A model generated the notes under the pieces. It did no database searches, had not been told where the DNA came from, and was given only the letters and a program-made list of their open reading frames with translations. A stretch of DNA of 64,000 bases from G965276765 sp965276765 (lineage in GTDB: Bacteria > Actinomycetota > Acidimicrobiia > Acidimicrobiales > Palsa-688), in the NCBI GenBank assembly GCA_965276765.1, contig OZ255627.1, forward strand, positions 2,852,001 to 2,916,000, in the 5' to 3' direction. The position numbers and the translations under genes are program-made. Positions 16,307-24,080 of the stretch are shown here, piece after piece. Each line of letters starts with the position of its first letter. Position 1 is the first letter of the stretch.

Positions 16307-16357
16307 TTTTCTCAGCGATGTTGACGTCGGAATCCACCGTCAACATCGCCGAGAAAA
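16307..16357. repeat. Intergenic hairpin repeat, copy 1 (GATGTTGACG family)
   Basis: Arms 16307-16326 and 16338-16357 pair over 19 of 20 positions around an 11-base loop (TCGGAATCCAC). Core and loop are identical to copy 2 at 50207-50257; the outer arm differs (TTTTCTCAGC here, TTTTCTGAGT there) but stays self-complementary. It lies in the 323-bp gap between the transposase stop and glpX. The rest of that gap is the IS end plus GC-rich runs (CCGGCCGCCC repeats at about 16370-16440) with no gene. Confidence 0.85.
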
Positions 16358-16445
16358 GGGAAGAGCCCGGCCCGGCCGCCCCGGCCGCCCGCTCCGCCCG
16401 GCCGCCCCGCTCGGCCGCCCCGCCGAAACCCGCCCCCGCCGGACC

Positions 16446-17465
16446 CTACGCGAAGGTCGTGGCCGCGTACTGCGCCAGCTTCTTCAGCCGGTGTCGGGCC
16501 TCGATGCGCCGCACCGTTCCCGAACGGGATCGCATCACGAGTGACTCGGTCTCCGCCCCGCTCCCGTCGAAGCGGACACCACGGAGCAGCTCACCGTCGG
16601 TGATCCCCGTCGCGGCGAAGAAGCAGTTGTCGCTTCGCACCAGGTCATCGGTGTCGAGGACCCGGTCGAGGTCGTAGCCGAGGTCGACGGCGGCGTTGTG
16701 CTCGGCTTCGTTACGGGGCCACAGCCGGCCCTGGAGCTCGCCGCCCATGCACTTGAGGGCGGCGGCGGCAATGACACCCTCGGGGGTGCCTCCGATCCCG
16801 AAGAGGATGTCGGAGCCCGAGGTCGGCCAGGCCGTCGAGATGGCGCCGGCCACGTCGCCGTCGGCGATGAGGCGGATCCGTGCTCCCGATGCCCGCACCT
16901 CCTCGATGAGCTCGGCGTGGCGGGGGCGCTCGAGTATCACCGCCGTGACGTCACGAGGCGAGCAGCGCTTGGCCTCGGCGACGGCCCAGATGTTGTCGGT
17001 CGGGCTGCGCCTGATGTCCACGGAACCGACGGAATCCGGCCCGACGGCGAGCTTCTCCATGTAGACGCAGGGGCCGGGGTTGAACATCGTGCCTCGTTCG
17101 GCCACGGCGATGACGGCGAGGGCGCCGTTGCGGCCGAGCGAGGTGGGCGTCGTGCCCTCGATCGGATCGACGGCGACGTCGACGAGCGGGCCGGAGCCGT
17201 CGCCGATGCGCTCGCCGTTGTAGAGCATCGGAGCCTCGTCCTTCTCCCCCTCGCCGATCACGACGATGCCGTCCATGGTCACGCTTCCGAGTACCACCCG
17301 CATGGCATCGACGGCGGCGCCGTCGGCGCCCTCCTTGTCACCCCTTCCCATCCACCGGCCGGCCGCCATGGCGGCGGCTTCGGTGACCCGGACGAGCTCG
17401 AGGGCCATGTTGCGGTCGGGAGCCGTGTTGCGATCGGGCGAGCTGCTCGTCTGGGCGTCGGTCAT
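16446..17465 (-). CDS. glpX: Fructose-1,6-bisphosphatase class II
   Basis: This 339-aa enzyme converts fructose-1,6-bisphosphate to fructose-6-phosphate in gluconeogenesis. It shows the GlpX metal-site motifs GEGEKDEAPML near residue 70 and VDPIEGTTPTS near 100, and the C-terminal region ATGITDGELLRGV. ATG 17465 gives the usual short N-terminus before RNMALELVRVTEAAAMAAGRW; a longer in-frame start at 17522 is not needed. TACTAT lies 6 bases before the ATG, so the gene looks leaderless. It is divergent from the GT39-type gene, with 87 bases between start codons holding both promoters. Confidence 0.96.
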   Translation of the reverse strand: MTDAQTSSSPDRNTAPDRNMALELVRVTEAAAMAAGRWMGRGDKEGADGAAVDAMRVVLGSVTMDGIVVIGEGEKDEAPMLYNGERIGDGSGPLVDVAVDPIEGTTPTSLGRNGALAVIAVAERGTMFNPGPCVYMEKLAVGPDSVGSVDIRRSPTDNIWAVAEAKRCSPRDVTAVILERPRHAELIEEVRASGARIRLIADGDVAGAISTAWPTSGSDILFGIGGTPEGVIAAAALKCMGGELQGRLWPRNEAEHNAAVDLGYDLDRVLDTDDLVRSDNCFFAATGITDGELLRGVRFDGSGAETESLVMRSRSGTVRRIEARHRLKKLAQYAATTFA

Positions 17466-17471
17466 CGGCCA

Positions 17472-17477
17472 ATAGTA
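17472..17477 (-). promoter_or_regulatory. -10 hexamer of leaderless glpX promoter
   Basis: On the minus strand TACTAT is followed by 6 bases and the ATG at 17465. There is no room for a Shine-Dalgarno sequence if transcription starts at the usual distance. Confidence 0.6.
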
Positions 17478-17538
17478 CGACGGGCGGTTGCCGGTGGGAC
17501 CTGGGAGGCGCGCCCCCAACAAATTCCCAGGTGGCTAG

Positions 17539-17544
17539 TAGCAT
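17539..17544 (+). promoter_or_regulatory. -10 hexamer for the GT39-type gene
   Basis: TAGCAT, overlapping TAGTAG at 17536, lies 8 bases before GTG 17553. It forms a divergent pair with the glpX promoter. Confidence 0.45.
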
Positions 17545-17552
17545 TGTCTCTC

Positions 17553-19364
17553 GTGTCCGGCGTAGTGCAGACCACACCGGAGCTGGCGCCTCGGCACCGT
17601 CGGTTCCGGTCTGATTCAGGTCGCCCCAGTGGGCTCGCCATCGTCTTTGGCGTCGTCGTGACCGTGGCCGGCGTGGCCTTGCGGTTCTACTGCCCCTCGG
17701 CGCTCTGGCTGGACGAGACGATCAGCGTCAACATCTCCCGGCTTCCCGTCGCTCAGATCCCCGCCGCCCTGCACATGGACGGGGCACCACCGCTCTACTA
17801 CGTGCTCCTGCACTACTGGATGCTCGGCTTCGGACAGGGCGACACGGCGGTACGAGCGCTTTCCGGCGTGATCTCCGTGATCAGCCTTCCGCTCTTCTGG
17901 TTCGCCGGCAAGCGTATCGGCGGTCGCTCGGTGGGCTGGACGACCTACTTCCTTGCGGTGTCGTCGCCGTTTCTCATCGAGTACGCCACGACCACGCGGA
18001 TGTACGCCTTGATGGTGCTCTGCACCCTTCTCGGGTATCTGGCCATCGCTCGCGCCCTCGAGCAACCGACCTGGCGGCGGTTGAGCCTGCTCGGCCTGGT
18101 GACCGCTTCGGTGCTCTACACCCACTACTGGGGTCTCTACCTGATCGGGATGACCGGTCTGTGGCTGATCTACCACATCTGGCGGTCGCGTCGCGGCCTG
18201 CCGACACGGCTGGACCCGACGGCTCTGCGGCGCTGTCTCGGGGCGATGGTGCTCGGCAGCCTGCTCTTCGCCCCGTGGGCGCCCACGTTCGTGTTCCAGA
18301 GCTTCCACACCGGGACACCCTGGACATCGGCGGCGGGACCGGCCGATGTGCTCGGCATCTTTCAGGACTTCGCCGGCACGGGCCCGTGGGCCGTGCTGCT
18401 CGCCTTCCTCTACTTCGCCCTCCTCCTGCTCGGCGTGTTCGGCCGGCGGATCATCGGTCGCGATGGGGGGCCTGCACCCCAAGGGACCGGCGACGAACGC
18501 ACCGGCTTCGTGTCAGCGCGGACGAGCGACGAGGAGCAGTTGCTGGCCGCCGAGCTCGACGCCGCCGCCCATCGGGGGCGCCTGCGGTCGGCGGCCCGTC
18601 GCGGTCTCGACCGTCTTGTCGGCTTCGCCGGCTTCGGTCCTGGCGGGTCGGCCGGCGGAGGGTCGTCGCAACAACCCAACACGTTCGTGCTCCAGCTCAA
18701 CGCGAGGACCCTGCCGCTGTTCGGGATCATGGCGGGGACGCTGCTCGTCGCCATGTTGGCGGGAGCCGTCGTCCAGGCCGCCTTCGTCGCTCGCTACGCG
18801 TCCGTGGTGCTGCCGCTGTTCCTGCTCATCGTCGCGGTGGGCATCTCGGTGTTCGGACAGCGTCGCATCGTCGGGGCCACGGTGGCGCTGATGTGCGTCG
18901 CCGGCCTGCTCACCGGGTACGGCAACAACGGCCAGCCGCGTACCCAGGCCGTCCAGGTGGCGAGCGTGCTCAACGCCCAGGCCAAGCCGGGAGACCTGGT
19001 GTTGTACTGCCCCGACCAGCTAGGCCCCGCCGTCGACCGGCTGCTGGCCGTGCCGGGGGTGACCGAGCTGACCTTCCCCCGCGCCATCGGTCCCGAGCGG
19101 GTCGACTGGATCAACTACCTGTCCACCATCGATCACACCAACGTGGAGACGTTCGCGCAGGACGCGCTGACCCATGTCGGCGCCGACAACACGGTGTGGC
19201 TGGTGTGGAACCGCTCGTATCATGGGCTCGGCCAGGACTGCGGCGAGCTCTCCACGTGGCTCTCGTACTTCCAAGGCAACGGGACGACGCTCATCACCGC
19301 CAACCCGAGCTACTACGAAAACGAGATGTTGACGCGCTATCCGAGCTCGTCCGCTTCGGCGTAG
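17553..19364 (+). CDS. GT39/ArnT-like membrane glycosyltransferase
   Basis: This 603-aa integral membrane protein has an N-terminal catalytic loop LWLDETISVN (the Asp-Glu pair of the GT-C fold) near residue 55, followed by HMDGAPPLYYVLLHYW and a dozen hydrophobic segments. This is the architecture of protein mannosyltransferase/ArnT-type enzymes that use a polyprenyl-phosphate sugar on the outer face of the membrane. A hydrophilic stretch at about 305-380 interrupts the membrane helices, and the last ~130 residues form a soluble extracytoplasmic domain. The start is GTG 17553, preceded by a -10-like hexamer. Adjacency to a flavoprotein related to UDP-galactopyranose mutase suggests cell-surface polysaccharide work; donor and acceptor are unknown. 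Confidence 0.8.
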   Translation: MSGVVQTTPELAPRHRRFRSDSGRPSGLAIVFGVVVTVAGVALRFYCPSALWLDETISVNISRLPVAQIPAALHMDGAPPLYYVLLHYWMLGFGQGDTAVRALSGVISVISLPLFWFAGKRIGGRSVGWTTYFLAVSSPFLIEYATTTRMYALMVLCTLLGYLAIARALEQPTWRRLSLLGLVTASVLYTHYWGLYLIGMTGLWLIYHIWRSRRGLPTRLDPTALRRCLGAMVLGSLLFAPWAPTFVFQSFHTGTPWTSAAGPADVLGIFQDFAGTGPWAVLLAFLYFALLLLGVFGRRIIGRDGGPAPQGTGDERTGFVSARTSDEEQLLAAELDAAAHRGRLRSAARRGLDRLVGFAGFGPGGSAGGGSSQQPNTFVLQLNARTLPLFGIMAGTLLVAMLAGAVVQAAFVARYASVVLPLFLLIVAVGISVFGQRRIVGATVALMCVAGLLTGYGNNGQPRTQAVQVASVLNAQAKPGDLVLYCPDQLGPAVDRLLAVPGVTELTFPRAIGPERVDWINYLSTIDHTNVETFAQDALTHVGADNTVWLVWNRSYHGLGQDCGELSTWLSYFQGNGTTLITANPSYYENEMLTRYPSSSASA

Positions 19365-19460
19365 CCCGGTCGCGCCGTGTGACGCGACCCCGGCTGGCCC
19401 CCGGGCTGGTTCGGCTGCGACAATGAATGGTTCCGATTGCGGATGTTGAGGAGATGCTGA

Positions 19461-20969
19461 GTGAGTGAGACTGACGACGGGCCGACCGATGATGTCGTCA
19501 TCATCGGAGCCGGACCGGCCGGCCTCACCGCCGCCTACCAGCTGAGCAAGCTGGGCCGGCGGGCCGTCGTGCTCGAGGGGGACACCGTGGTCGGCGGGAT
19601 CAGCCGCACCGTGGAGCGCGACGGGTGGCGTTTCGACATCGGCGGCCACCGCTTCTTCACGAAGGTCAAGCCGGTCGAGGACTTCTGGCACGAGATCCTT
19701 CCCGATGAGGACTTCATGCTCAGGCCACGCAAGAGCCGGATCTTCTACCAGGGCAAGTTCTACGACTACCCCCTCAGGGCCATGAACGCCCTGGGCAACC
19801 TGGGGGTCGTCGAGGCCACCCGGTGCGTCCTGTCCTACGTGGCGACCAGGCTGAATCCGCCCAAGGACCAGAACAACTTCGAGGGTTGGGTGGCGGCCAG
19901 GTTCGGATGGCGCCTCTACCGCCACTTCTTCAAGACCTACACCGAGAAGGTATGGGGCCATCCGGGATCTGAGATGCAGGCGGACTGGGCCGCGCAGCGG
20001 ATCAAGAACCTCTCGCTCGCTTCGGCCATCGTCAACGCCCTCAAGCCGCAGCGCAACCAGAAGGACATCACGTCGCTGATTGAGGAGTTCCAGTATCCCA
20101 AGCTCGGTCCAGGGATGATGTGGGAGCGCTGTGCCGAGAAGGTCGAGGCGGCAGGAACCAAGATCCAGTTCTCGACCCGGGTCGACAAGATCCGCCGTGA
20201 CGATTCCGGCGCCATCGAGGTCGTGGCGTCATCGGGCGGGGCTGCGACCGGGTACCGATGTTCCTCGGTGATCTCCACGATGCCCCTCTCGAGCCTCGTG
20301 CTGGCCATGGACCCACCGGCGCCTTCCGGCGTGCAGGCGGCGGCGAAGGACCTTTCCTACCGCGACTTCCTGACCGTCGCCCTTGTCGTCCCGGCCGAGA
20401 AGGTGCCGTGGAACGACAACTGGATATACATCCACGATGCGAGCGTGCGGACGATGCGCATCCAGAACTTCGGTTCGTGGTCACCGTACCTGGTGAAGGA
20501 CGGTCGCAATGTGCTCGGCCTCGAGTACACGGTGGTAGAGGGCGACGAGAACTGGAACTCGAGCGATGCCGAGCTCGTCGAGGTCGGCAAGGCCGAGCTC
20601 GGCTCGCTCGGACTCGTCGAACCCGGCGCGGTCGAGGCCGGCTACGTGGTGCGCATGCCGAAGGCGTACCCGTACTACGACGCCGACTATCACACGAACG
20701 TCGATGTCATCAGGCGCTGGTTGGAGACCGAGGTCCCCAACGTGCACCCCGTCGGCCGCAACGGCATGCACCGCTATAACAACGCCGATCACTCGATGTA
20801 CACGGCCATGCTGACGGTGGAGAACCTGTTCGGGGCCCATCACGACGTGTGGTCCGTCAACGTCGAGGAGGAGTACCACGAGACGGTGGGCGACGGCGAC
20901 ACCGACCTTCAGGGTCGGGCCGCCGCCGGGACCGGGCGCGACGCGCCGATCCTGCCCAAGCGGACCTGA
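19461..20969 (+). CDS. FAD-dependent oxidoreductase related to UDP-galactopyranose mutase / amine oxidase
   Basis: This 502-aa flavoprotein has the N-terminal dinucleotide-binding motif DVVIIGAGPAGLTAAYQL and a glutamate ending the second strand (VVLEGDTVVGG). It then has GWRFDIGGHRFFTKV near residue 55, a pattern of the UDP-galactopyranose mutase-like NAD(P)/FAD oxidoreductases found in polysaccharide clusters. The C-terminal FAD-contact segment NGMHRYNNADHSMYTAM is clear. The last ~25 residues are Gly/Ala-rich. The start is GTG 19461 with a GGAG site ten bases before. It could be a sugar mutase or an oxidoreductase acting on lipid-linked substrates; the sequence does not decide. It is probably co-directional with the GT39-type gene. 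Confidence 0.78.
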   Translation: MSETDDGPTDDVVIIGAGPAGLTAAYQLSKLGRRAVVLEGDTVVGGISRTVERDGWRFDIGGHRFFTKVKPVEDFWHEILPDEDFMLRPRKSRIFYQGKFYDYPLRAMNALGNLGVVEATRCVLSYVATRLNPPKDQNNFEGWVAARFGWRLYRHFFKTYTEKVWGHPGSEMQADWAAQRIKNLSLASAIVNALKPQRNQKDITSLIEEFQYPKLGPGMMWERCAEKVEAAGTKIQFSTRVDKIRRDDSGAIEVVASSGGAATGYRCSSVISTMPLSSLVLAMDPPAPSGVQAAAKDLSYRDFLTVALVVPAEKVPWNDNWIYIHDASVRTMRIQNFGSWSPYLVKDGRNVLGLEYTVVEGDENWNSSDAELVEVGKAELGSLGLVEPGAVEAGYVVRMPKAYPYYDADYHTNVDVIRRWLETEVPNVHPVGRNGMHRYNNADHSMYTAMLTVENLFGAHHDVWSVNVEEEYHETVGDGDTDLQGRAAAGTGRDAPILPKRT

Positions 20970-20973
20970 GTCC

Positions 20974-21144
20974 TCAGGCCCATTCCGTCGTGTGTCTCGG
21001 CGCCCGGCGCGCCGGAGTGGGCGATCGGGAGCGCCGGCGGGCCTTGGATGCGGCCCTGGCGATGCGGGCGCGTCGGACGTCTTCGATCGCCTCGGCGTGG
21101 CGCCGGTGGACTTCGATGGTGGCGGCGTGCAGGTGGGGATACAT
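20974..21144 (-). CDS. Small basic protein, 56 aa
   Basis: A minus-strand ORF from ATG 21144 reads MYPHLHAATIEVHRR and continues with HAEAIEDVRRARIARAAS, then an Arg/Ser/Pro-rich tail. AAGGAA lies about 8 bases before the ATG. Many actinobacteria encode short proteins that begin with M-[YH]-P-x-L and have a basic helical body, and this resembles them; function is unknown. The end is five bases from the UGM-like gene, convergent with it. Amino-acid content (Arg/Ala) is easily produced by GC-rich DNA, so the RBS and the N-terminal pattern are the main support. Confidence 0.5.
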   Translation of the reverse strand: MYPHLHAATIEVHRRHAEAIEDVRRARIARAASKARRRSRSPTPARRAPRHTTEWA

Positions 21145-21369
21145 GGTGAATCGGTTCCTTGGCTTTGAGTACGGGGAATGACGGGGCGGGACGGGTCCCG
21201 GCGTCGCCGGCGGTGGGGCCCGTCGCGCCTGTCACGGGGCCAGGCGCTCACAGAGACGTCAACGACGTCAAGGGGTGTCGGGGTCGGCCTCGCCGAACGA
21301 CACGCCGGGGCGTGGCGCCGGCGGTAGGAGGGGCGCGGGTTCAGCCGGTGGTGGCGAAGCGGCGCGGCG

Positions 21370-21450
21370 TCATCGGGCCGGCGGTGTCATCGGGCCGGCG
21401 GTGCCGGAGATGCACCCGATGGCGAAGGGGCCGAGTTGGCTGATCTTCAT
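21370..21450 (-). CDS. Very short ORF with strong ribosome-binding site, 26 aa
   Basis: On the minus strand AGGAGGTG precedes ATG 21450 at good spacing, the best Shine-Dalgarno match in this area. The product begins MKISQLGPFAIGCISGTAGP and ends after six more residues. It lies in the 627-bp gap between the UGM-like gene and the zinc-ribbon gene. Its 3' end holds two 17-bp direct repeats (21369-21385 and 21386-21402). It might be a small peptide or leader. No homologue is recognised. The bases from 21145 to 21369 between the two small ORFs hold nothing I can name. Confidence 0.35.
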   Translation of the reverse strand: MKISQLGPFAIGCISGTAGPMTPPAR

Positions 21451-21596
21451 GGGCACCTCCTCTCGCTCACAGCGACGACGACGTCTGCAGTCTTGACGAC
21501 CCGCGGAACGCCGTCCAACGAATTTCGGTCATCATTGAGGCTTCCGTCCATCGACGGCCGTCCCGGTGGGCGGTCGGGCTTCGAGGTCAACGCTGC

Positions 21597-22994
21597 ATGA
21601 GCAAGATCTGGTTCTGCCGTACGTGCGGGTACGAGGTACGCGGCCGCGGCCGTTGTCACGTGTGCAGGCAACGCCTTATGGAATCGCCGCTGGCCGAGTT
21701 GGCGCCGGGCGACGAAGACGACGAGGTCGGCTACCGGCTGCAGGACTGGAATGACGCCAGCCGCGGTGAGCTCATCGTCGGCCTGATCGAGGCCAACGTC
21801 GCGCACCGGTTCGAGGATGAGGAGCTCGTGGTCGGCGCCGGCGACGAGGCGCGCACCGACGACCTGGTCGAGCGGATCACGACGGAGGCGGCGAGGCTCG
21901 AAGAGGAGGAGATCGCCGCGCTGCCCCCCGACGAGCAGCGGGAAGATGTCGAGGTGCTCGTGGGTGCGGCCCGCCGCTTACGCGAGGACCCGACGGACAT
22001 GGCTGCCGATGCCGCCGTCTTGGAGGCGTCGGCGGGAGTGTTCATGGCGGACGAGTGGGCGCGTGCCGACGCCGAGACGTGGGCGGCGATCGGCCGAGTG
22101 ACCCGCCGCTTGCTCGCCGCGCTCGGCGCCGAAGAGGCCCTCGACGATGAGATCCGGATGCAGGCCGGCATCCTCGACAAGATCGTGTCCCCGTTGCTGG
22201 TCGACGAGGAGGGCGACGAAGACGATGAGGCCGAAGGCGATGAGGCCGAAGGCGATGAGGTCGAAGGTGATGAGGTCGAAGGTGACGGCGATGACGACGC
22301 CGAGGCCGGGGTCGATGACGAGACCGCAGCCGGGGGCGACGGTGACGAGGAGGGCCGTGACGAAGAGGGCCGTGACGAAGAGGGTGGCGACGAGGAGGGC
22401 CGTGACGAGGAGGGTGGCGACGAAGAGCGCGACGACGATGCGGTCGTGGTCGAGGACGCCGCCGACTCCGAGCCTGGCGGCGGAGCGGACTCCGAAGGAG
22501 AGGACCAGGAAGGAGAGGGCACCGAGGATGGTGGCAAGGACGGGGAGTCGGTCTACGAGCTGCCGGCGTGGGTTCCCGAGCAGCGAGCCCAGCTGAGCCT
22601 GTTCCTCGACGAGGCCGGGATACCGCACTCCTGGGAGGGCGGGGACCTGGTGGTGCCACTGGCACGCGAGGACGAGGCCGAGGAACTGTTCGGTCGGGTC
22701 GAAGGGGTGACGACCGAGGAGGACGAGGAGGCCAGGTACCGGGCCATGGAGGCGCTGTTCGCGGCGACCGACCGCTTCGTCAACGACCCCGACAGCGAAG
22801 CCAAGGCGACCGAGATCGTTCGAGCCGTCTCCGACGCCGACGGTCCCACGCCGGTCGGCATCGACGAAGGCCAGTGGTGGTGTATCCGGCAACGCGCGAG
22901 GACGCTCGCCGATTCGATCGAGCGCGATGCGAGTCTGGAGATCGTGTTCGGCGAGGCGACGACGCTGCGCGATCTGCTGCGCGCCCTGGTGTGA
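21597..22994 (+). CDS. Zinc-ribbon protein with acidic repetitive linker and duplicated domain
   Basis: This 465-aa protein starts with a zinc ribbon: C7-x2-C10 and C20-x2-C23 (WFCRTCGYE, CHVCRQ). Residues ~52-90 (RGELIVGLIEANVAHRFEDE, then ELVVGAGDEAR) and ~328-366 (RAQLSLFLDEAGIPHSWEGG, then DLVVPLAREDEAEELF) look like two copies of one small alpha/beta domain. Between them, residues ~200-325 are almost entirely Glu, Asp and Gly in short repeats (EAEGD, EEGRD, EEGGD). The second copy is followed by a helical C-terminal domain. The start is ATG 21597. It overlaps the hydrolase by four bases (GTGA). Function is unknown; no enzymatic motif was recognised. Confidence 0.65.
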   Translation: MSKIWFCRTCGYEVRGRGRCHVCRQRLMESPLAELAPGDEDDEVGYRLQDWNDASRGELIVGLIEANVAHRFEDEELVVGAGDEARTDDLVERITTEAARLEEEEIAALPPDEQREDVEVLVGAARRLREDPTDMAADAAVLEASAGVFMADEWARADAETWAAIGRVTRRLLAALGAEEALDDEIRMQAGILDKIVSPLLVDEEGDEDDEAEGDEAEGDEVEGDEVEGDGDDDAEAGVDDETAAGGDGDEEGRDEEGRDEEGGDEEGRDEEGGDEERDDDAVVVEDAADSEPGGGADSEGEDQEGEGTEDGGKDGESVYELPAWVPEQRAQLSLFLDEAGIPHSWEGGDLVVPLAREDEAEELFGRVEGVTTEEDEEARYRAMEALFAATDRFVNDPDSEAKATEIVRAVSDADGPTPVGIDEGQWWCIRQRARTLADSIERDASLEIVFGEATTLRDLLRALV

Positions 22995-23560
22995 CCCGAA
23001 CCGGTTTGCTGCTCGCCCCGGGGGCGGGCGCCAGCCGCGATCAGCCTGCCCTCGTCGCCATCGACGAGGCCGCATCCGCCGCCGGCGTCGCCGTGACGCG
23101 CATGGATTTCCCTTATCGTAAGGCGGGCCGACGCGCCCCCGACCGGGCGCCGGTGCTGATATCGGCAGTGGTCGACGAGGCGTCGAGGCTCGCGGCCGGC
23201 GTTGATCGACTGGTCGTTGGGGGTCGATCCATGGGCGGGCGGATGTGCTCGATGGCGGTTGCCGAAGGGCTCCCTGCCGCCGGCCTGGTGCTCATCAGCT
23301 ATCCGTTGCATCCTCCGGGGCGACCCGACCGGCTTCGGACCGAGCACCTGGGAGACCTCAGGGTGCCGTGCCTGTTTGTCTCGGGCTCGCGCGATGCCTT
23401 CGGTCGCGTCGACGAGCTCGAGTCCGCCGTGGAGGCCATCCCCGGGCCAGTCACGGTCGAGTGGATCGACGGCGGCGACCACGGGCTGCGCGGCAGGGAC
23501 GCTGCCGTCGCCGCCATCGTGGCCGGCTGGCTCGGGGTTATCGCAACTCGAGCACCATGA
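22991..23560 (+). CDS. Alpha/beta hydrolase, KANL3/TEX30-like
   Basis: This 189-aa single-domain alpha/beta hydrolase has the nucleophile elbow GGRSMGGR (Ser near residue 80), an acid in VSGSRDAFG and the histidine in DGGDHGLRG, giving a complete Ser-Asp-His triad. The N-terminal LLLAPGAGASRDQPA loop resembles the small 'predicted hydrolase of the alpha/beta superfamily' group often called KANL3/Tex30-like, whose substrates are unknown. The GTG start overlaps the preceding stop, so it is translationally coupled to the zinc-ribbon gene. Its 3' end overlaps the convergent GNAT gene by 23 bases. Confidence 0.82.
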   Translation: MTRTGLLLAPGAGASRDQPALVAIDEAASAAGVAVTRMDFPYRKAGRRAPDRAPVLISAVVDEASRLAAGVDRLVVGGRSMGGRMCSMAVAEGLPAAGLVLISYPLHPPGRPDRLRTEHLGDLRVPCLFVSGSRDAFGRVDELESAVEAIPGPVTVEWIDGGDHGLRGRDAAVAAIVAGWLGVIATRAP

Positions 23561-24080
23561 GGACCTCGTCGCGATAGTCCCTGTCGCCGATCCGGAGGGC
23601 GGCGGGCCACGCACCGATTACCCGCCAGCCGCTGGACTCGTAGAACGACTCGAGGCCGACACCCGAGCGCAGCTCGAGGTGAAGCTGCTCGAGCCCGAGA
23701 TCGTCGCAAGCGGCCCTGGCCACCTCGGTCATCATCGCCCGACCGACCCCCGTACCCCGGTGGGCCAGCGATGTCTGCACGCGCAGCACCGTGGCCCAGT
23801 GCCTGGCGACCCTGCGCTCGTTGCCGGCGAGCACCAGCCAGCCGGCCATGGTCTCACCGACGGTCGCGACCAGCAGCCGGTTCAACGTCGGGTCAAGCGA
23901 GGCGACGAGGGCGTCGACGACGGGGCGAACATGCTCGTCGTCAACGGGCAGAAAAGGGAAGCCGACGGCGCCGCCGGCGTTGGACACGTCTCGCCAACAT
24001 GCGACAAGCTCGTCTCGAGTCGAAGGCTCCACCATGGCGGGAGCCGTCAGCCACCGAAACGTAAGGGCTTGGCCGGTCAT
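23538..24080 (-). CDS. GNAT-family N-acetyltransferase
   Basis: This 180-aa protein has the GNAT acetyl-CoA motif (VLRVQTSLAHRGTGVGRAMM, Q/RxxGxG/A form) near residues 110-128 and the late FYESSGWRVIG segment typical of the family. The acceptor is unknown. ATG 24080 overlaps the MFS gene stop (ATGA), so it is the downstream partner in a minus-strand operon M20 hydrolase - MFS - GNAT. That context is compatible with uptake and processing of a small amide or amine, which is inference only. Confidence 0.82.
   Translation of the reverse strand: MTGQALTFRWLTAPAMVEPSTRDELVACWRDVSNAGGAVGFPFLPVDDEHVRPVVDALVASLDPTLNRLLVATVGETMAGWLVLAGNERRVARHWATVLRVQTSLAHRGTGVGRAMMTEVARAACDDLGLEQLHLELRSGVGLESFYESSGWRVIGAWPAALRIGDRDYRDEVLMVLELR

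Noticed and set aside
16307..16357. Hairpin repeats as intrinsic terminators
   Set aside because: T-runs are inside the 5' arm and A-runs end the 3' arm; there is no T-tract after the stem on the plus strand, and copy 3 has none at all.
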